From positions 6,395,501 to 6,459,500 of the forward strand of contig NC_037652.1 of assembly GCF_003254395.2 (NCBI RefSeq): a stretch of 64,000 bases of DNA, in the 5' to 3' direction. The translations under genes and the position numbers were made by a program. This stretch comes from Apis mellifera (lineage: Eukaryota > Arthropoda > Insecta > Hymenoptera > Apidae). Within the stretch, counting starts at the first letter, position 1. Each line of letters opens with the position of its first letter. Shown here piece by piece: positions 48,001-59,800 of this stretch. Below the pieces are notes generated by a model. The model made no database searches, was not told the DNA's origin, and saw only the letters and a list, made by a program, of their open reading frames with translations.

Positions 48001-49698
48001 TTCCGCCTCTCTCTCTCTCTCTTTTTGTGTATACGTGCGTCGTCCTCGCGCGACGCTTCTTTAATCTCGCGAACGTCCGGCCGGGTGTCGCGATCCGCGA
48101 GCATTATCTTCCATCTATGAATTATTCAGGGAATAAATTATTCATGGGTCGAGATCGTAGTGTTCCGCCGTTAGTTTCAACGGGTACGCGAAAAACAGAT
48201 GACTCGAATCCGAGCCGGGTCAGCGATTTGACGTTAATGAGGACCGATGTGGCAAACTGTGGGGACGAATGGAAGAAGAAAAGGATGATCGAAGAAAACT
48301 CGAATCGTTATATATATACATTCTTTTTTATCCTCTATGGATTTGCGTTCTTTTTTCTTTGATTACAAAGAATCTGGAAAACAGGTCGAGTCGAGGCTAT
48401 TTTTCCTGTTTTTTTTTAATTTTCAGTCAGGATCTGCTGACGGTGTGCAGGGAACTGAATCTGGAGAATTCGGTGGAGGAGTTAATGAGAGAATTGGGGG
48501 CGGACGAGCACGGTCGCATTTCCTATCAAGAGTTCCTGAGGTGCCGGTTGGCCCTACGACCGGAGATCGAGGCCCTCAGGTCCGGCAAGCACAGAACTAG
48601 CCCCCATCACACGCACACGCCCGAATACTTGCCGACGAGCAGCGACAACAGCCTCGGTGAGTATCTTTCTTCCTCGAATCAGAGCCATTTTTTCCGTCTC
48701 GATCGTTCCCAGAGAGGAGAACGATTCTCGATCCTGATTTACCACTTCGATTTAGATTTTAAAGCGTGAATTTCGGGTGATACGTTGTTTCGTTCGTGTT
48801 CAGGTACCAGCCTCGGTGAGTATCTTTCTTTCCTCGAACCAGAGCCATTTTCGTTTTGATCGTTTCCAGGGAGTAGAACGATTCTCGATCGGCCCTGATT
48901 CCGATTTAGATTTTAAAACGTGAATTTTGTGACATTGTTCAGGTGTAGTATTTTTTTTTTCACGATCCTCAAATCAGAACCATTTTCATTTCGATCGTTT
49001 CCAAAGAGGAGAACGATTCTCGATCGGCTCTGATTCCGATTTAGATTTTAAAGCGTGAATTTTGGGTGATACGTTGTTCAGGTATCAGCCTCGACAAGTA
49101 TTTTTTCAGTATTTTGATCCTCGAATCAGAGCCATTCTCGATCGTTCCCAGAGAGGAGAACGATTCTTAATCGACCCTGATTCCGATTTAGATTTTAAAG
49201 CGCGAATTTTGGGTGATACGTTGTTCAAGTACCAGCCTTGGTGAGTATCTTTCTTTCACGATCCTCGAATCATTTTCGTCTCGGTCATTTCCAGGGAGTA
49301 GAACGATTCTCGATCAGCCCTGATTCCGATTTCCCGATCCAGATTTTAAAGCGTGAATTTTGGGTGATACGTTGTTCAGGTACCAGCCTCGATGAGTATC
49401 CTTTTTTCACGGTCCTCGAACCAGAGTCATTTTCGTCTCGATCGTTCCCAGGAGAAGAACGACACGCGACAGTTTTCGATCTCGCTGATTTACCACTCAG
49501 ATTTCAATTTAGATTTTACAGCGTGAATTTCGGGTGTTACGTTTGCTCCGTTTGTGTTCAGGTACCATATCCGGGCGGCATGAACGCTGGGAGTTCGATA
49601 GCGGGGCGCGCGACCTCTCGCCGGAGCCGCACACTCTGCAGAAACTGGTGGAAGCTGCCGCGGGAGGGACTGGCAACATGCTGGACCTGGCAAACAAG
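36049..49698 (+). CDS. MCC: MCC (colorectal mutant cancer protein) orthologue, 5' part with EF-hands; continues beyond the window
   Basis: Exons 36049-36158, 48427-48656 and 49562-49698 join in phase into 159 codons, ending at phase 0. EF-hand 1 spans the first junction, with loop residues D28, D30, D32, G33, I35, D36 and D39 (the last being Asp where Glu is usual). EF-hand 2 (about 61-72, GADEHGRISYQE) lacks the first Asp and is probably not a calcium binder alone. The stretch matches the long isoform of human MCC: RKLFQACDGDGDGFI, GADEHGRISYQEF, PTSSDNSLG and WEFDSGARDL all have close human counterparts in the same order. MCC is a coiled-coil scaffold linked to Scribble-type polarity proteins and to dampening of Wnt/beta-catenin signalling. 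The coiled coils are expected right of the window. Rab11-FIP3/4 has a similar EF-hand pair, but the downstream SDNSLG/DSGARDL motifs favour MCC. Intron 1 is 12.3 kb. Confidence 0.88.
36159..48426 (+). other. MCC intron 1 (12.3 kb)
   Basis: Many ORFs arise here from CT/GA-rich, CpG-rich DNA, but only the 45773-45852 segment has a plausible exon structure. Simple repeats include CTT/TCG triplets (38430-38480), a 13-C run (41812-41824), CTC triplets (42958-42982), a GT run (45456-45470) and T runs (46787-46823). No RNA gene was recognised. Confidence 0.55.
45773..45852 (+). CDS. MCC: Candidate alternative first coding exon of the MCC gene
   Basis: A double ATG at 45773/45776 follows a GC-rich leader (CCCGCCCGCCCGCGGGAGA). 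It opens 26 codons (MMESLKTWESRTLERL, then SFRKFKRKIS), a basic amphipathic-looking peptide. The frame reaches CCAG|GTGGTA at 45852 in phase 2, which is the phase of the normal first exon. It can therefore splice to 48427 and give ...KRKIS-SQDLLTV. Such an isoform would lose the calcium-binding half of EF-hand 1. The donor is weak, and a better GTATAT donor 7 nt further on is out of phase, so this is tentative. Confidence 0.33.
48657..49561 (+). repeat. Tandem array of ~150-bp units filling MCC intron 2, with exon-border copies
   Basis: About six units fill this 905-nt intron. Each runs from a GTGAGTATC-like donor through a CCTCGAATCAGAGCCATTTT-type block, GATCGTTCCCAGAGAGGAGA, a GATTCCGATTTAGATTTT block, GCGTGAATTTTGGGTGATAC and TTCAG, to a copy of GTACCAGCCTCG. 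The donor positions, intact or decayed, are 48657, 48816, ~48943 (degenerate), 49094, 49241 and 49392, followed by the real acceptor at 49560-49561. Unit lengths are about 140-170 bp. Diversity between units is modest, so the expansion is relatively recent. Confidence 0.9.
48804..48815 (+). CDS. MCC: Potential 12-nt microexon inside the MCC intron repeat
   Basis: GTACCAGCCTCG is preceded by TTCAG and followed by GTGAGTAT, and both splice sites match consensus. The previous exon ends CTC G, so inclusion would add exactly four codons in frame (Gly-Thr-Ser-Leu between SLG and TISG). The other copies have lost a splice site: ~48943 is truncated, 49082-49093 has an ACAAGT donor, 49229-49240 has a CAA acceptor, and 49380-49391 has an ATGAGT donor. 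Use in mRNA is unproven. Confidence 0.35.
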
Positions 49699-52600
49699 GT
49701 GAGCGATTAAAACGCACGCCCCCCCCTCCTGTCTCGAGCTTCGGCTTATCGAATCGAGAGACCCTGCGCTCCTCCTCGTTCGAGTAATAAGCGGATGGAA
49801 AATTTATAGTCGCGAGAGATGGCGATCACTAGCGGCGGCGAAATTATTCCATTTGGCGTTGATGGATGTCGAGTACTCTCTTTCTCTCGAGCGAGTACGA
49901 GAGAGAGAGAGAGAAAAAAAGGGAAAGAAACGATTTCAAAGGAGCCTCCTAAGCCTTTACAGAGGCGCGATGGCGCGGCGCGAAACTGCCAAGTGCGAAT
50001 TACCCCCCTCGTAGACCGGCAACCGAGTTCCCCGAGTTGGAAAAACGCTACATCTTTCAGTTCCTTCCCGTCCGTGTATTATTCCTTTTTTATTTCCCTC
50101 GATTGACCGCAGTTGATCGCTGCTTTAATCTCCGCGATTCGAGGCATATCCGATTCACCCATCGATCGATAATTATACCTTCGACGTGCGTAAAAGACTC
50201 TGAAAGATCTTTATCGATGTAAATTTTATTATATATATACTTGTAACGATTTCTCTTGATATCTCTCGAAAATGAACATTCTCCTATTGTGAATATCTTT
50301 CTCTCTTTTTGGCGAGATAAATTCGGCATATAAAACTCGTTCCATTTTCGTGGGAATCAATAACGGCATGGCATTCGTTTAGATACGAATGTTATTTTAA
50401 AACTTGCGCGTGCAATTGCGATGCATTTTTCTCTTGAGGTTATCTCTATAAGACGATGCGTTTCGAAGAGGGGAGGATTCTCTCGAAGGGGAGAGGAGGG
50501 AGGGAAGGAGAGAGAGAGAGAGAATAAAAGTCGGTCGAATTCCAAGGCGGTGAGGAATTATCGCGGCCCGTCGCGGCGATCGCAGGAAGGAAACGATGAA
50601 ACGGTGGGGGAGAGGGAAGGCGCGGAGAATGGCACAAGGCATTTACTGCCTATAAATAACCGTTATTACATAGTGCATTACCACACCGAAAAAGCGAGAA
50701 GGCAAGAGCAAACGTTTAGCCAGCTGCGCGGAGGTGAGGCATAGCAACCTCGCAGTACTTTGAAGAAAGGAATCTCTCTCTCTTTCTTTCTCTCTCCGCC
50801 AGATGGAACGATGGTTGAAACGTGGCCGGCCATGAAACACAACCGATGACTACCGACTCTCAAACTATCCCTCCAACCGAATCCCTCCTCCTCCTCCTCG
50901 GTCAACAATTTCCGATCTTTTTCCCAATTTATTCTTTTCCCAAGCATTTTTATGCCAAGCCTGATTCTTTCACACGAAGGGAATTTGAACACGTGTCTGA
51001 TGTATTTGAATATATTCTATTTGAACAAGAGGGTTAATTGTACGAGGTTGTAAGCATGAAAAAACGATCGTTAATTATTAATATTCGTATGCAAGGTGAA
51101 AAAGAATTTTTATATAAAGACGCGTTTCGGTTGGCGCGCTCTGTTATGGGAAGAAAATATAAAAGAATGAAACATTTTGTAATTGGAAATACAAATTATC
51201 CCTGCAAATTAAGTAAATGAGTGCTAATTGGATGAAAAATCGTAGGAGTAAAAGTAGGTGGATTCCAATTATACGGATGGAATTTTGCTGTATATTCAAA
51301 AGTATAACGAAGAATTTTAATTATTTTTCACGGTAAATAAACAATTTAATTAGAGGATAAGCTTCGAAAATTTCCTTCGTAATTGGTCCTAAATTCTCTC
51401 CCTAAATAGAGCATCATCCCGTTACTTGGACGGAGCATTGGAAGCATCGAGTTTCCTCGACAAAAGTCGTTCGAGCGGCCATCGGTTTCGATTACCTTTC
51501 CGGCCTGCCCTTATCTTCCGCGACCATTTGCATGATTACGCCAACAAGAGCTTCTTCCAATCATGGATCACGCTCCGTTTACGGTGAGCGAGCCAGAGAT
51601 ACGAATTTTCGACAATTTTTCGCGCGCGCGAATACCAACGATCCCTCTAATGTTATCCAACCCTCCCCTCCGCGGAATTTCCATGGAAATAGAACACTGA
51701 CCGCAGAGACAGAGGCAGGCAGCGACGGTGTCGGGTAAACGCAACGTTGCATGGTCAATTCCGTTCCCCGTCCACATGCGAAAACGCGTAACGAGCCGAT
51801 CGAAACTGCTGGCGGAAATTAATTTGAGCGGCCGTCCTTTGCCCGATTTTCTATGATCCTACTAATTCGAATTATCCGGACCGAGATAAGGGGACGAGTG
51901 TATGATTTGCGCTCCACTGAATTTCGTATCGGTGAATAAATTTTATCCCCTCGATGCAATTTTACTTCCTAAAATAGTAATTCTCGATACTAGGAAGGAA
52001 AGTGTTTTCTTTTTTTTTTTTTTTTTAACGATTGAAAGGAAAAGTAGATTTAGAAAGAGATGCGTTTATCCTAAATCTGTCGATGACACGTTTCGGGACT
52101 ACGATACGCGTAAACACGTATCGATTTTGCATAAATCGAGGGCAACGACGTCGATGGGTTTTTCCATCGGGTAATGGAAACCACCGAAATATCTTTCGGC
52201 GGTGAAACCGTGAAAAACGCGATTTTCCTCCTATCTAGATCTCGCTCATCCGAATAAACCTCTCTCTCTCTCTCTCGTTGGAGACGATATTCCTCCATGG
52301 CCCGGTTGCGAGATAGAGCTCGGTAGCGAAACTTGCGGTAAACTACGAAATGCACTTTGCCAGTGGCGTGGTGGCGCTAACAAACGACTCGGAAGTCCTC
52401 CTGGTTTTCCTGCCTGAGATTTAACTCCCCGGCCAAATCTCCTACTCCTTTTTTCCCGCTCGTTCTCCAGCCGCGTATTCCAGACGCGGCGCGCATCAAA
52501 AGTTGAGCGCCAATAGGAGGAAAGCCGGAATCGATCCTCGCCAACCCCGTGAAATCTCATCTCATCCCTCAAGACACTTTGTCACGCCCGGAAGCGCGTG

Positions 52601-55600
52601 TTCCCGGAAAACGCGAGCTCCTCTCTGCCTTCGTCTTTCGACCATTCCCTTTTCCCTGACGTATCCGCCAATCCTCTCGACTGACCTATTTCCACCGATC
52701 GATCATTCCCCTTCGAGAAAGAAAGGCCAGACTTTCCATCCTTCTCGCGCGAGAAGAAATTTTTCCGTCCCCGTTCCGTTGTGGAGATAAAGGTACCGAT
52801 AACTCGAGGAAACAAGTTTCGCGAGGAAGTTTTTCGGTTTGTTCCCGTGATGCGATCTCGGTATGCGAATTATGCGGCCTCGTGTGCGATCCCAGATAAA
52901 CCAAACACGGCTTATTACCGATACGACAGATTGAATTAAGCGGCGTACGATTATGGTGCGCTTTGTATCCGTTATCGCTGGCCCTCCCCTTCCCCCACAC
53001 GAGGTACACGGAACGGGGCAAAGATTCGACCAGGAACAATAGCGTATCGAACGTGTAATCTTATATCGTGGGTATCGTCCCCAACAAGGGTTGATAACTT
53101 TCACGAAAGGCTATTTGGGAAGGGGGAGGGGTCATTGGTCGATAACTCTTCCCAAGAAGAGTCTCTCGTTATCAAACTTTCTCCTCCTTTCTTCTTCGCC
53201 CATCTCCTCTCCTTATTCGTATAAATAACAAACGTTTTTGAAGAACTTTTCGAAAAAAAGTTCCAAGCTTGATCTTTCACTTCTCGACCACACGTTGCTA
53301 ATCCGGGACGGTTTTCCGCGCAAATCAATTTGCAACGTTTACCGAACGGTCTAAACGGTATCGATCGCAGCAAGAACAACGTGTTGTTCCCTCGGTGTCT
53401 GCCGCCAGCGTGGAATCGCCAATAAAAATCTATCTCTCCGTTTCATCGGATCGCCGTGTACGAATGGCGTCCATGCTTTCCTCGTTACTTTCCATTACTC
53501 GCCTGCCTTCGGTTTTTCCTCCTCGGAAATATTTACTTCCTGTCTCGAGAATTTCATCCAATACGCTCGAAGGGACGACGAATTCTTCGGGAAGGGAATC
53601 GCGACGCAATAAAGACGCCGCGCGAAGTATCCACGCGCGAGACGCTTTATTATATCGAAATTAACGAGAATTTTTATTTCTCTTATTAAAAGCCTCGCCT
53701 GTTTACCTTCCTCTACACCTACTCGATTTTCCTACGCAAATTCTCGTAAATTCGCTTTTTTCCCAAGGACGTTCCAAACGAATCTCGAATTCGAATCCTA
53801 CCTCTTTGATTTACGAGCGAAAGGTATGTAGGGGAATTTAATACGCGAGATTAAATGATAATTATTATCTTGAGTTATGGATTTATTATTCCTACGAAAA
53901 GTGAATCTTTCTTCTCTCTTTCTCTGTGAGAAAGGTTCGCGTTAATTGAAGAAATTAGCAAAGTTAATTAAGAAACCGCGGTCTATCCTCCTAATTGCTA
54001 CTACGCAATCGTTCACCGATCTTTTCTCTCTCTCCTAATTGAGATCCCCAAATTTGCATATCGTCGCAAAGTTTCCCCGGTGTAGAAATCTGGATCGATC
54101 ATCGAACCATCAACCAAATCGTCCATTTTGTGCTAAAATAATTTCTCATATTTTTGCTCGAAACGAACAAATGTACGATGGAAACGACTAACCCGTTTTA
54201 CTAAGAACCGTTTAACATAGACGTGGACAAATATTACGAATTGGCAAACAGGTGTGGCACGACGCCATTAAAGGATAAGGAGTTCTTCTCGACAGCAAAT
54301 ATGGACGGAGGAGGAGGGGGGGAGGGACAGCGTACACGGAGAGAGGAGAAAAAGCGTTTTCAAAAAGTGTGAAACAAGTTCGTGAAACGTAGTTTCCCAG
54401 ATCAGAAGGAAGAGGCGAGCTCGGGGGATCATTTATCAAGTGGATCTCGACGTCTCTCGCAATTAGAGAGAGGAGGGGGGGAGGGAATCCTTGCTGCGTT
54501 TGGAAGTGGACGTGATCGGCGTTCCTTCGTAATTATGTCAGATACAAGTTCCACATCGTTTGCCTTTAAACGGCGATCACCGCCGGCTCAACCGCTCCTA
54601 ATGGAATCGTTTCGGCGCAATCCGCGATCCCTTATTTCTGTTAATCGAACAGAGTCATTAGCCGATCACAGGCACGCCGGTGATTTTCACACTTCCTGCC
54701 AATAAATAATCCCTGTCCAATGGCGCGGTGTATATCGCGACGCGATAAACGATTCCGGGATCGGTATCGATAAGAAGGTCCGCAAAAGGTCCCCCGTGTC
54801 GTCGTAAATTGTCCCGCCCATGAATCGTAAACTCGCATAAAGCGTATAAATCACACGGCTTTCGCATTATAAAGCTGGATATACCGTGCGCTGCTATATA
54901 CCGTATATATATATACACGTATATACTCGATTCATTGATGGCGTTACGATGTTTCGCGCAATTAAAACCGTTGCCCGTGTTGACGATGAGGGCGCGTCCG
55001 TTTCGATACGCCGGCAATTGACTCCGCCACCCGGAATCCCGATAAGACGAATGGAAAGCTGGCCTCTCACGTGGGTCGTAATATAACCCACGCGGCCACT
55101 TTGTCCGATTATTCCGATCTTCGACTTTAACACCTTATCGTTGAGATCGTTGACGGGGAAGGATCTTTGCTCGCGTCGAGAAAGCGTCGAGAACTATTAG
55201 GAGAAAGAGAAAAGCTCGCATCGATCGACGAGGCTTGAGGCGATCGAGATAAAGACGCCAATAAGAAGACTCTCGCTTTGGGATCGAGGGCTTCGAAACG
55301 AGGGGGGATGGAGCGTGATCGTTGCGGCCGATATTCGGGTTTTTTTTTTCGCGCGCTCTGGTTCAATTGTGGCAAGGGTGGCACGAAGCGCACGGGCGTA
55401 TTACTTTTTATCAGCTGCAATAACCGCGTGGCGTGAACTAAGTATAGGGCCTGTAACGCGACAATTGGAGCGAGAGAGACGCGAAAATCGGAGCTTTCGG
55501 TGCAACGAGCCGTAAGATCGGCGATCCTCGGCCCCGCTCGGCCATCCTCGGCTCCCGCTTGGATGGAACTAGGGGTGTGGGAGAATCGGTGGCTCAGTCC

Positions 55601-56872
55601 GTCACCGAGCGTTCCGCCAATCGCAGCGGCCGGTCGCCGCTCCGAGCAACCGATTCTTCCGTCGTGCGTGTTTTTCAATCGACAATGTCATTCGTTCTCG
55701 TGTGATATATACATATATATATGTATATATACAGATGTATATATAAATACATATAGATATATACTGGTGAAGTGGTTTCTTTTCCAGGTGTATCGTTTGG
55801 AGAACGATAAAAGTAGCGATCGGTAGAGCGGATAGGTAACGAATATGTCACCAGTAGAAATGATAAATCCTCCTTGATTATTCGTGACACGTAGAAAAAT
55901 ATTCAGACAAATAGTTGCATAGAATCGAATTATAATTCTCCGTTATAACAATCGATCGAGATCAAAATCGATGGAGAGATAGTAGAGATTAATTCGAAAT
56001 CGTTATTTCTCTTTTTCTCGGCGCGACGCACGATCATAGGCGCACCATCATCCGCGAGATTGGTTAAACCTTCGTTTATGTAGGGCGCTGCAAAGACGGC
56101 CGACCTCGTGAGGACAATCGATGCAAAAGCAATTACGCCGGTAACGTGAATTGCACTGCGGTATACTCCGCGTTATCTTCCTACCACCGTATATTCTCCG
56201 TCTCGGGATTGCTCTCCTCCCCCATTCCCTTCCCATTCCCTTCAACCGTACGTATGTTTATACGTAAAATTCTTTCCTCGATACGAATAGGCCCCTGAAT
56301 AGAAAGGACGAATGTCTTGTATCGTCCTTATCGATACAAGAAACTATCTTTCCTTCGATTCGATCCCTCCCTCTTCTCTTTTCTCCCAGGCCTCAATTTA
56401 TCGGAGTACGCCACGGCGCAATTCGATGTTATCTGTACGAACAATGAGTTCGATCTTGTGTTACTGATTCGTCGCGTCGTATCGTAAATTATTAGCACGG
56501 TTACGAGAGTGTAAAAAAAGATTGCCAACGATCGTTCTATTTGTCTCAGTCGATGGATTTTAATTGCACGCGAACAGCGTATATACGGAAGTTGAAAATA
56601 ACAAAGTCGCGTTACGTGCTCTCTAGTTCTTCGCAACTATTCGCTATTATTACAACAATCTTCTCTTCTCAAACTCCTTTGCGAATACTTAAAGAGGAAC
56701 TTTCTGGGAAAAATCCAATCGACAATAAAATTCTCTCCAGTCTCGTTACCATTAATATTTCTTCAAATTCATTCTTTAATCATGATCCATGCAAATTCGT
56801 GGCGTCTTGGTCGATTTAATTAGGCGATGGTTGCCTACCGAGTCGTTATTCGCCAATTCGATCGATGACAAT

Positions 56873-56890
56873 TTACATTAGCTAATGTAA
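56873..56890. repeat. 18-bp perfect palindrome with paired TAAT cores
   Basis: TTACATTAGCTAATGTAA is fully self-complementary and contains ATTA-GC-TAAT, an everted pair of homeodomain core sites. Confidence 0.8.
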
Positions 56891-59800
56891 TGGGTCGATT
56901 TACGATCCAGTGACGTATCTCATCGAGGCACACTGGAATCGGCATAAATTTCGTGGACGCGTGTCATTGATATCGATCGGTCGATGGAAATTAACGCGAG
57001 TCGAGACGGTAAATCATGCGCGTTAACGAGATCCGCGAAAAATAAATCGTCCTCTCTCGTGCGATTCGAGGAAAAGGTAACTGGCCTTGCTACCCCTCGA
57101 TCGTCTTGATCGAATGATCGAGTCGTAATTCAAAATAATGGCATTGCGGTAATACAAGCGATTTTATGCGACATTTATACGCGTTATTCCGCATACCATA
57201 TATATAACTTTTCACCGATAAAAATTCCAATCGTTCGCTCGTTCGTTCAAATTTAAGGTAAAAAAGAGAAAAAAGAATCGATAGACATCCCTGAATCATT
57301 AATGCACGATAAAGGAAGGATATACTCGAAGGACTCGAACCAAGTATTCCACGCGCGTAACGTCAATTGATCCAAGCGCCTGGTCGTGTTCTTGGATCAA
57401 GCGTAATTTGTTGGACGATTCCCGGGATGATAGATCCCAAAGATGCCACGAAACTGAAGTACGTCACGTACGAGTTTTTATTTTAAAAAAAAAGAAAGAA
57501 AAGTAACCAGACTCGAGACGAATGCACGCGCGAATGTCGGGCTGCTCCTCTTCCTTCGTTCCCCGCCGCATGTCTCCCACTCGTCATCCGAACTTTATTG
57601 GCGATGCTCCAAAAACGTGCTACCACGCTCCACGGTCTTTTCGAAAACAATACGATTCATTTAATTTCTATTAAAGCCTCGTCTCGCGTTTTGTCGGCTT
57701 CGTGGCGCCGTGGCCACTCTCCGTCTGGCTAGAGCGATACCTATACTACTACCACCACTACGTGTGAGTCGCGTTGGCCCCGAAACCCTGGAAATATTGC
57801 CCGCCCGGATGAATCGGTTCGTTAACCCTCTTCTTCCAACCCTGGAATTATCGATTTCATTCACAAACTAAGGTGACATCCTTTCTCTTTAACCACGCGA
57901 AAATGACGGTACGTATAATATTATCGTTCGTTATCACGCTCCTCTCTCTCTCTCTCTCCTTTCGAGTTATCGTTCTTCCTTTCCGTGTACAGATAAAGTA
58001 ATCTCGTAATCGTTAAACTCGTTGGTTCGGTTACACGTAAAAACAACAACTGGCGCCGCTCTCTCGTTTCGATTCGATTGCAGATCACCCGCATTCCTTT
58101 ATCGTGACGTCGTTCGTTCGGCGATTTCCGCTTATGTTAATGTTCACCACGCGCCTCGTTGTCGCCACGGAAAACTGAAGCGAGCGACGCGTGCACGCGT
58201 TCATCCGATCGATCGACCACGTGTCATCGGGATCTCGTCGAATTTGCATACTCGAACTCGACGAGTCAAGCGGAGCCAAGCTTCATCGTTTCGACGATGT
58301 CTTCGAAAATTGGGTCACATCCGCGTGGTGTGTCTTTCGAGCATACGGTTTCTCGTTCCGACAACTTTTCTCTCCGTTTCGGTCTTCATTTTTTTTTTCT
58401 TTTTTATCTCTTCTGCACGAACAGATCGAATTCTTCTCGGGAGAAGAATTTTTTTGCCGTTCGTTTACTCCGTTGGAGCACATGCCGCGAGCACACGAAA
58501 TTATTGCGCGAAACGTTCTCTCTCATTGCCACGGCATCATTATCGCCATGCTATATACGCGGCCTTCCTTTCTCGCAAGGATTTTGCAATTTAAATATTC
58601 AAACGTGTCTTGCTCCTATCTTTGTTTCCCTCGTTTCCATATTCATTTACCGAGTATTAATCACCGACCCATTCCATTCATCGCTTCTTCCCTCTACTTT
58701 TTTCAATTTTTACATCCTCCTCCTAGGTTTACATTTTACGTTTCTTTTCGTTGCTTCTCCTTCCCGCTTTTGTTCCTTCCTGTTTAAACAGAAGGAGGGG
58801 AGGAAGAAAAAATCGCGCATTCCGGGGCAACGATTTCAGGGATCGGTAACGAGTTTAACGAACTGGCTTCCTCGCATCCAACCATCCCTTCCGCGTTCCT
58901 GCTGTTCCACCGACCGAGCCGCGATTCTCCGCCGTTTCGCCTACCCTTCACGCCTCGTCGAGAAAAGACACCAAGAATCGTCCTTGGAATCCGCGTAGAA
59001 TCCTGGCCGGGGGAATTTGAGCGTATGAAACGACATAGCTCGTCGTCGAGCTTCACCCTCGTGTTTCCCAACCAATCTCGAACGAGTCGAATAATTTGAG
59101 AATAATCGATTGAGAATTAGAGAAGAATTAAGAGAAGTCGAAGATGAATAGAGTTAGACTGCGTTGACTGATTCGTTGAAACGCGTTATCGGTGAGAAAA
59201 AGCGCGGGGAGATGTTTGTAGCTGATTACGGTAATTCGCGATGGTTGTTAACCATTTTATTGAGAAAAAAGAAACGTACACTGCTTGTTGCACCAGTTAA
59301 ATCGATAATGGAAACGTTTTCTTGAACGGGCGAGTAATTGTACGACTTCTAATGTCGAGCGACATTTACGTTTTTTAACGTGGCGCATTTGGACGTTTAA
59401 ATCGGTGATAGGCGATTAACTCGTAAATTAATCGGCCGCGAGCCTTGGTAATGATCGTGAACACGGACGTTTTAATGGTATTACGAAGCGTGGTGTTACG
59501 GTGTGTTTATACGAAGCGTGGAAAGAAACGTAAGCCGTAAAAGCGGCGTTAAAGCATCGGGGATAAGAGTCGGACCGCAACGCGTTTCTCTACTTCGCCC
59601 CGAACTTTATTGGCCCCCGTGATCGTAACCCGAGCCGCGACAAACTTGGCACATCCAGTGGAAAAGATTTTTCTCTGAGAGGGCAACACGCGCCCAACCG
59701 ATGATATTATCCTTTTATATTTTTTTCGCGAATCCACTCTTTTACCCGCTAGATGTATCCCTTTTATCGCACGCATTACGGTAGATAACGTATCTGGCGG

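Noticed and set aside
49082..49391. Additional microexons in the other intron-repeat copies
   Set aside because: Each has a broken splice site (ACAAGT or ATGAGT donor, CAA acceptor), so they were not called as usable exons.
36049..49698. Rab11-FIP3/4 (nuclear fallout) identity for the EF-hand gene
   Set aside because: The EF-hand spacing is similar, but PTSSDNSLG and WEFDSGARDL after the EF-hands are MCC-specific features.
57300..57370. Possible minus-strand tRNA suggested by GGACTCGAACC at 57333
   Set aside because: No matching A box, anticodon arm or acceptor stem can be folded around the B-box-like segment.
58159..58998. 279-codon open frame, the longest in the window
   Set aside because: It starts at TTG rather than ATG, is dominated by Phe/Ser/Leu/Arg from pyrimidine-rich DNA, overlaps other long frames, and has no domain or splice support. 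It lies inside an MCC intron.
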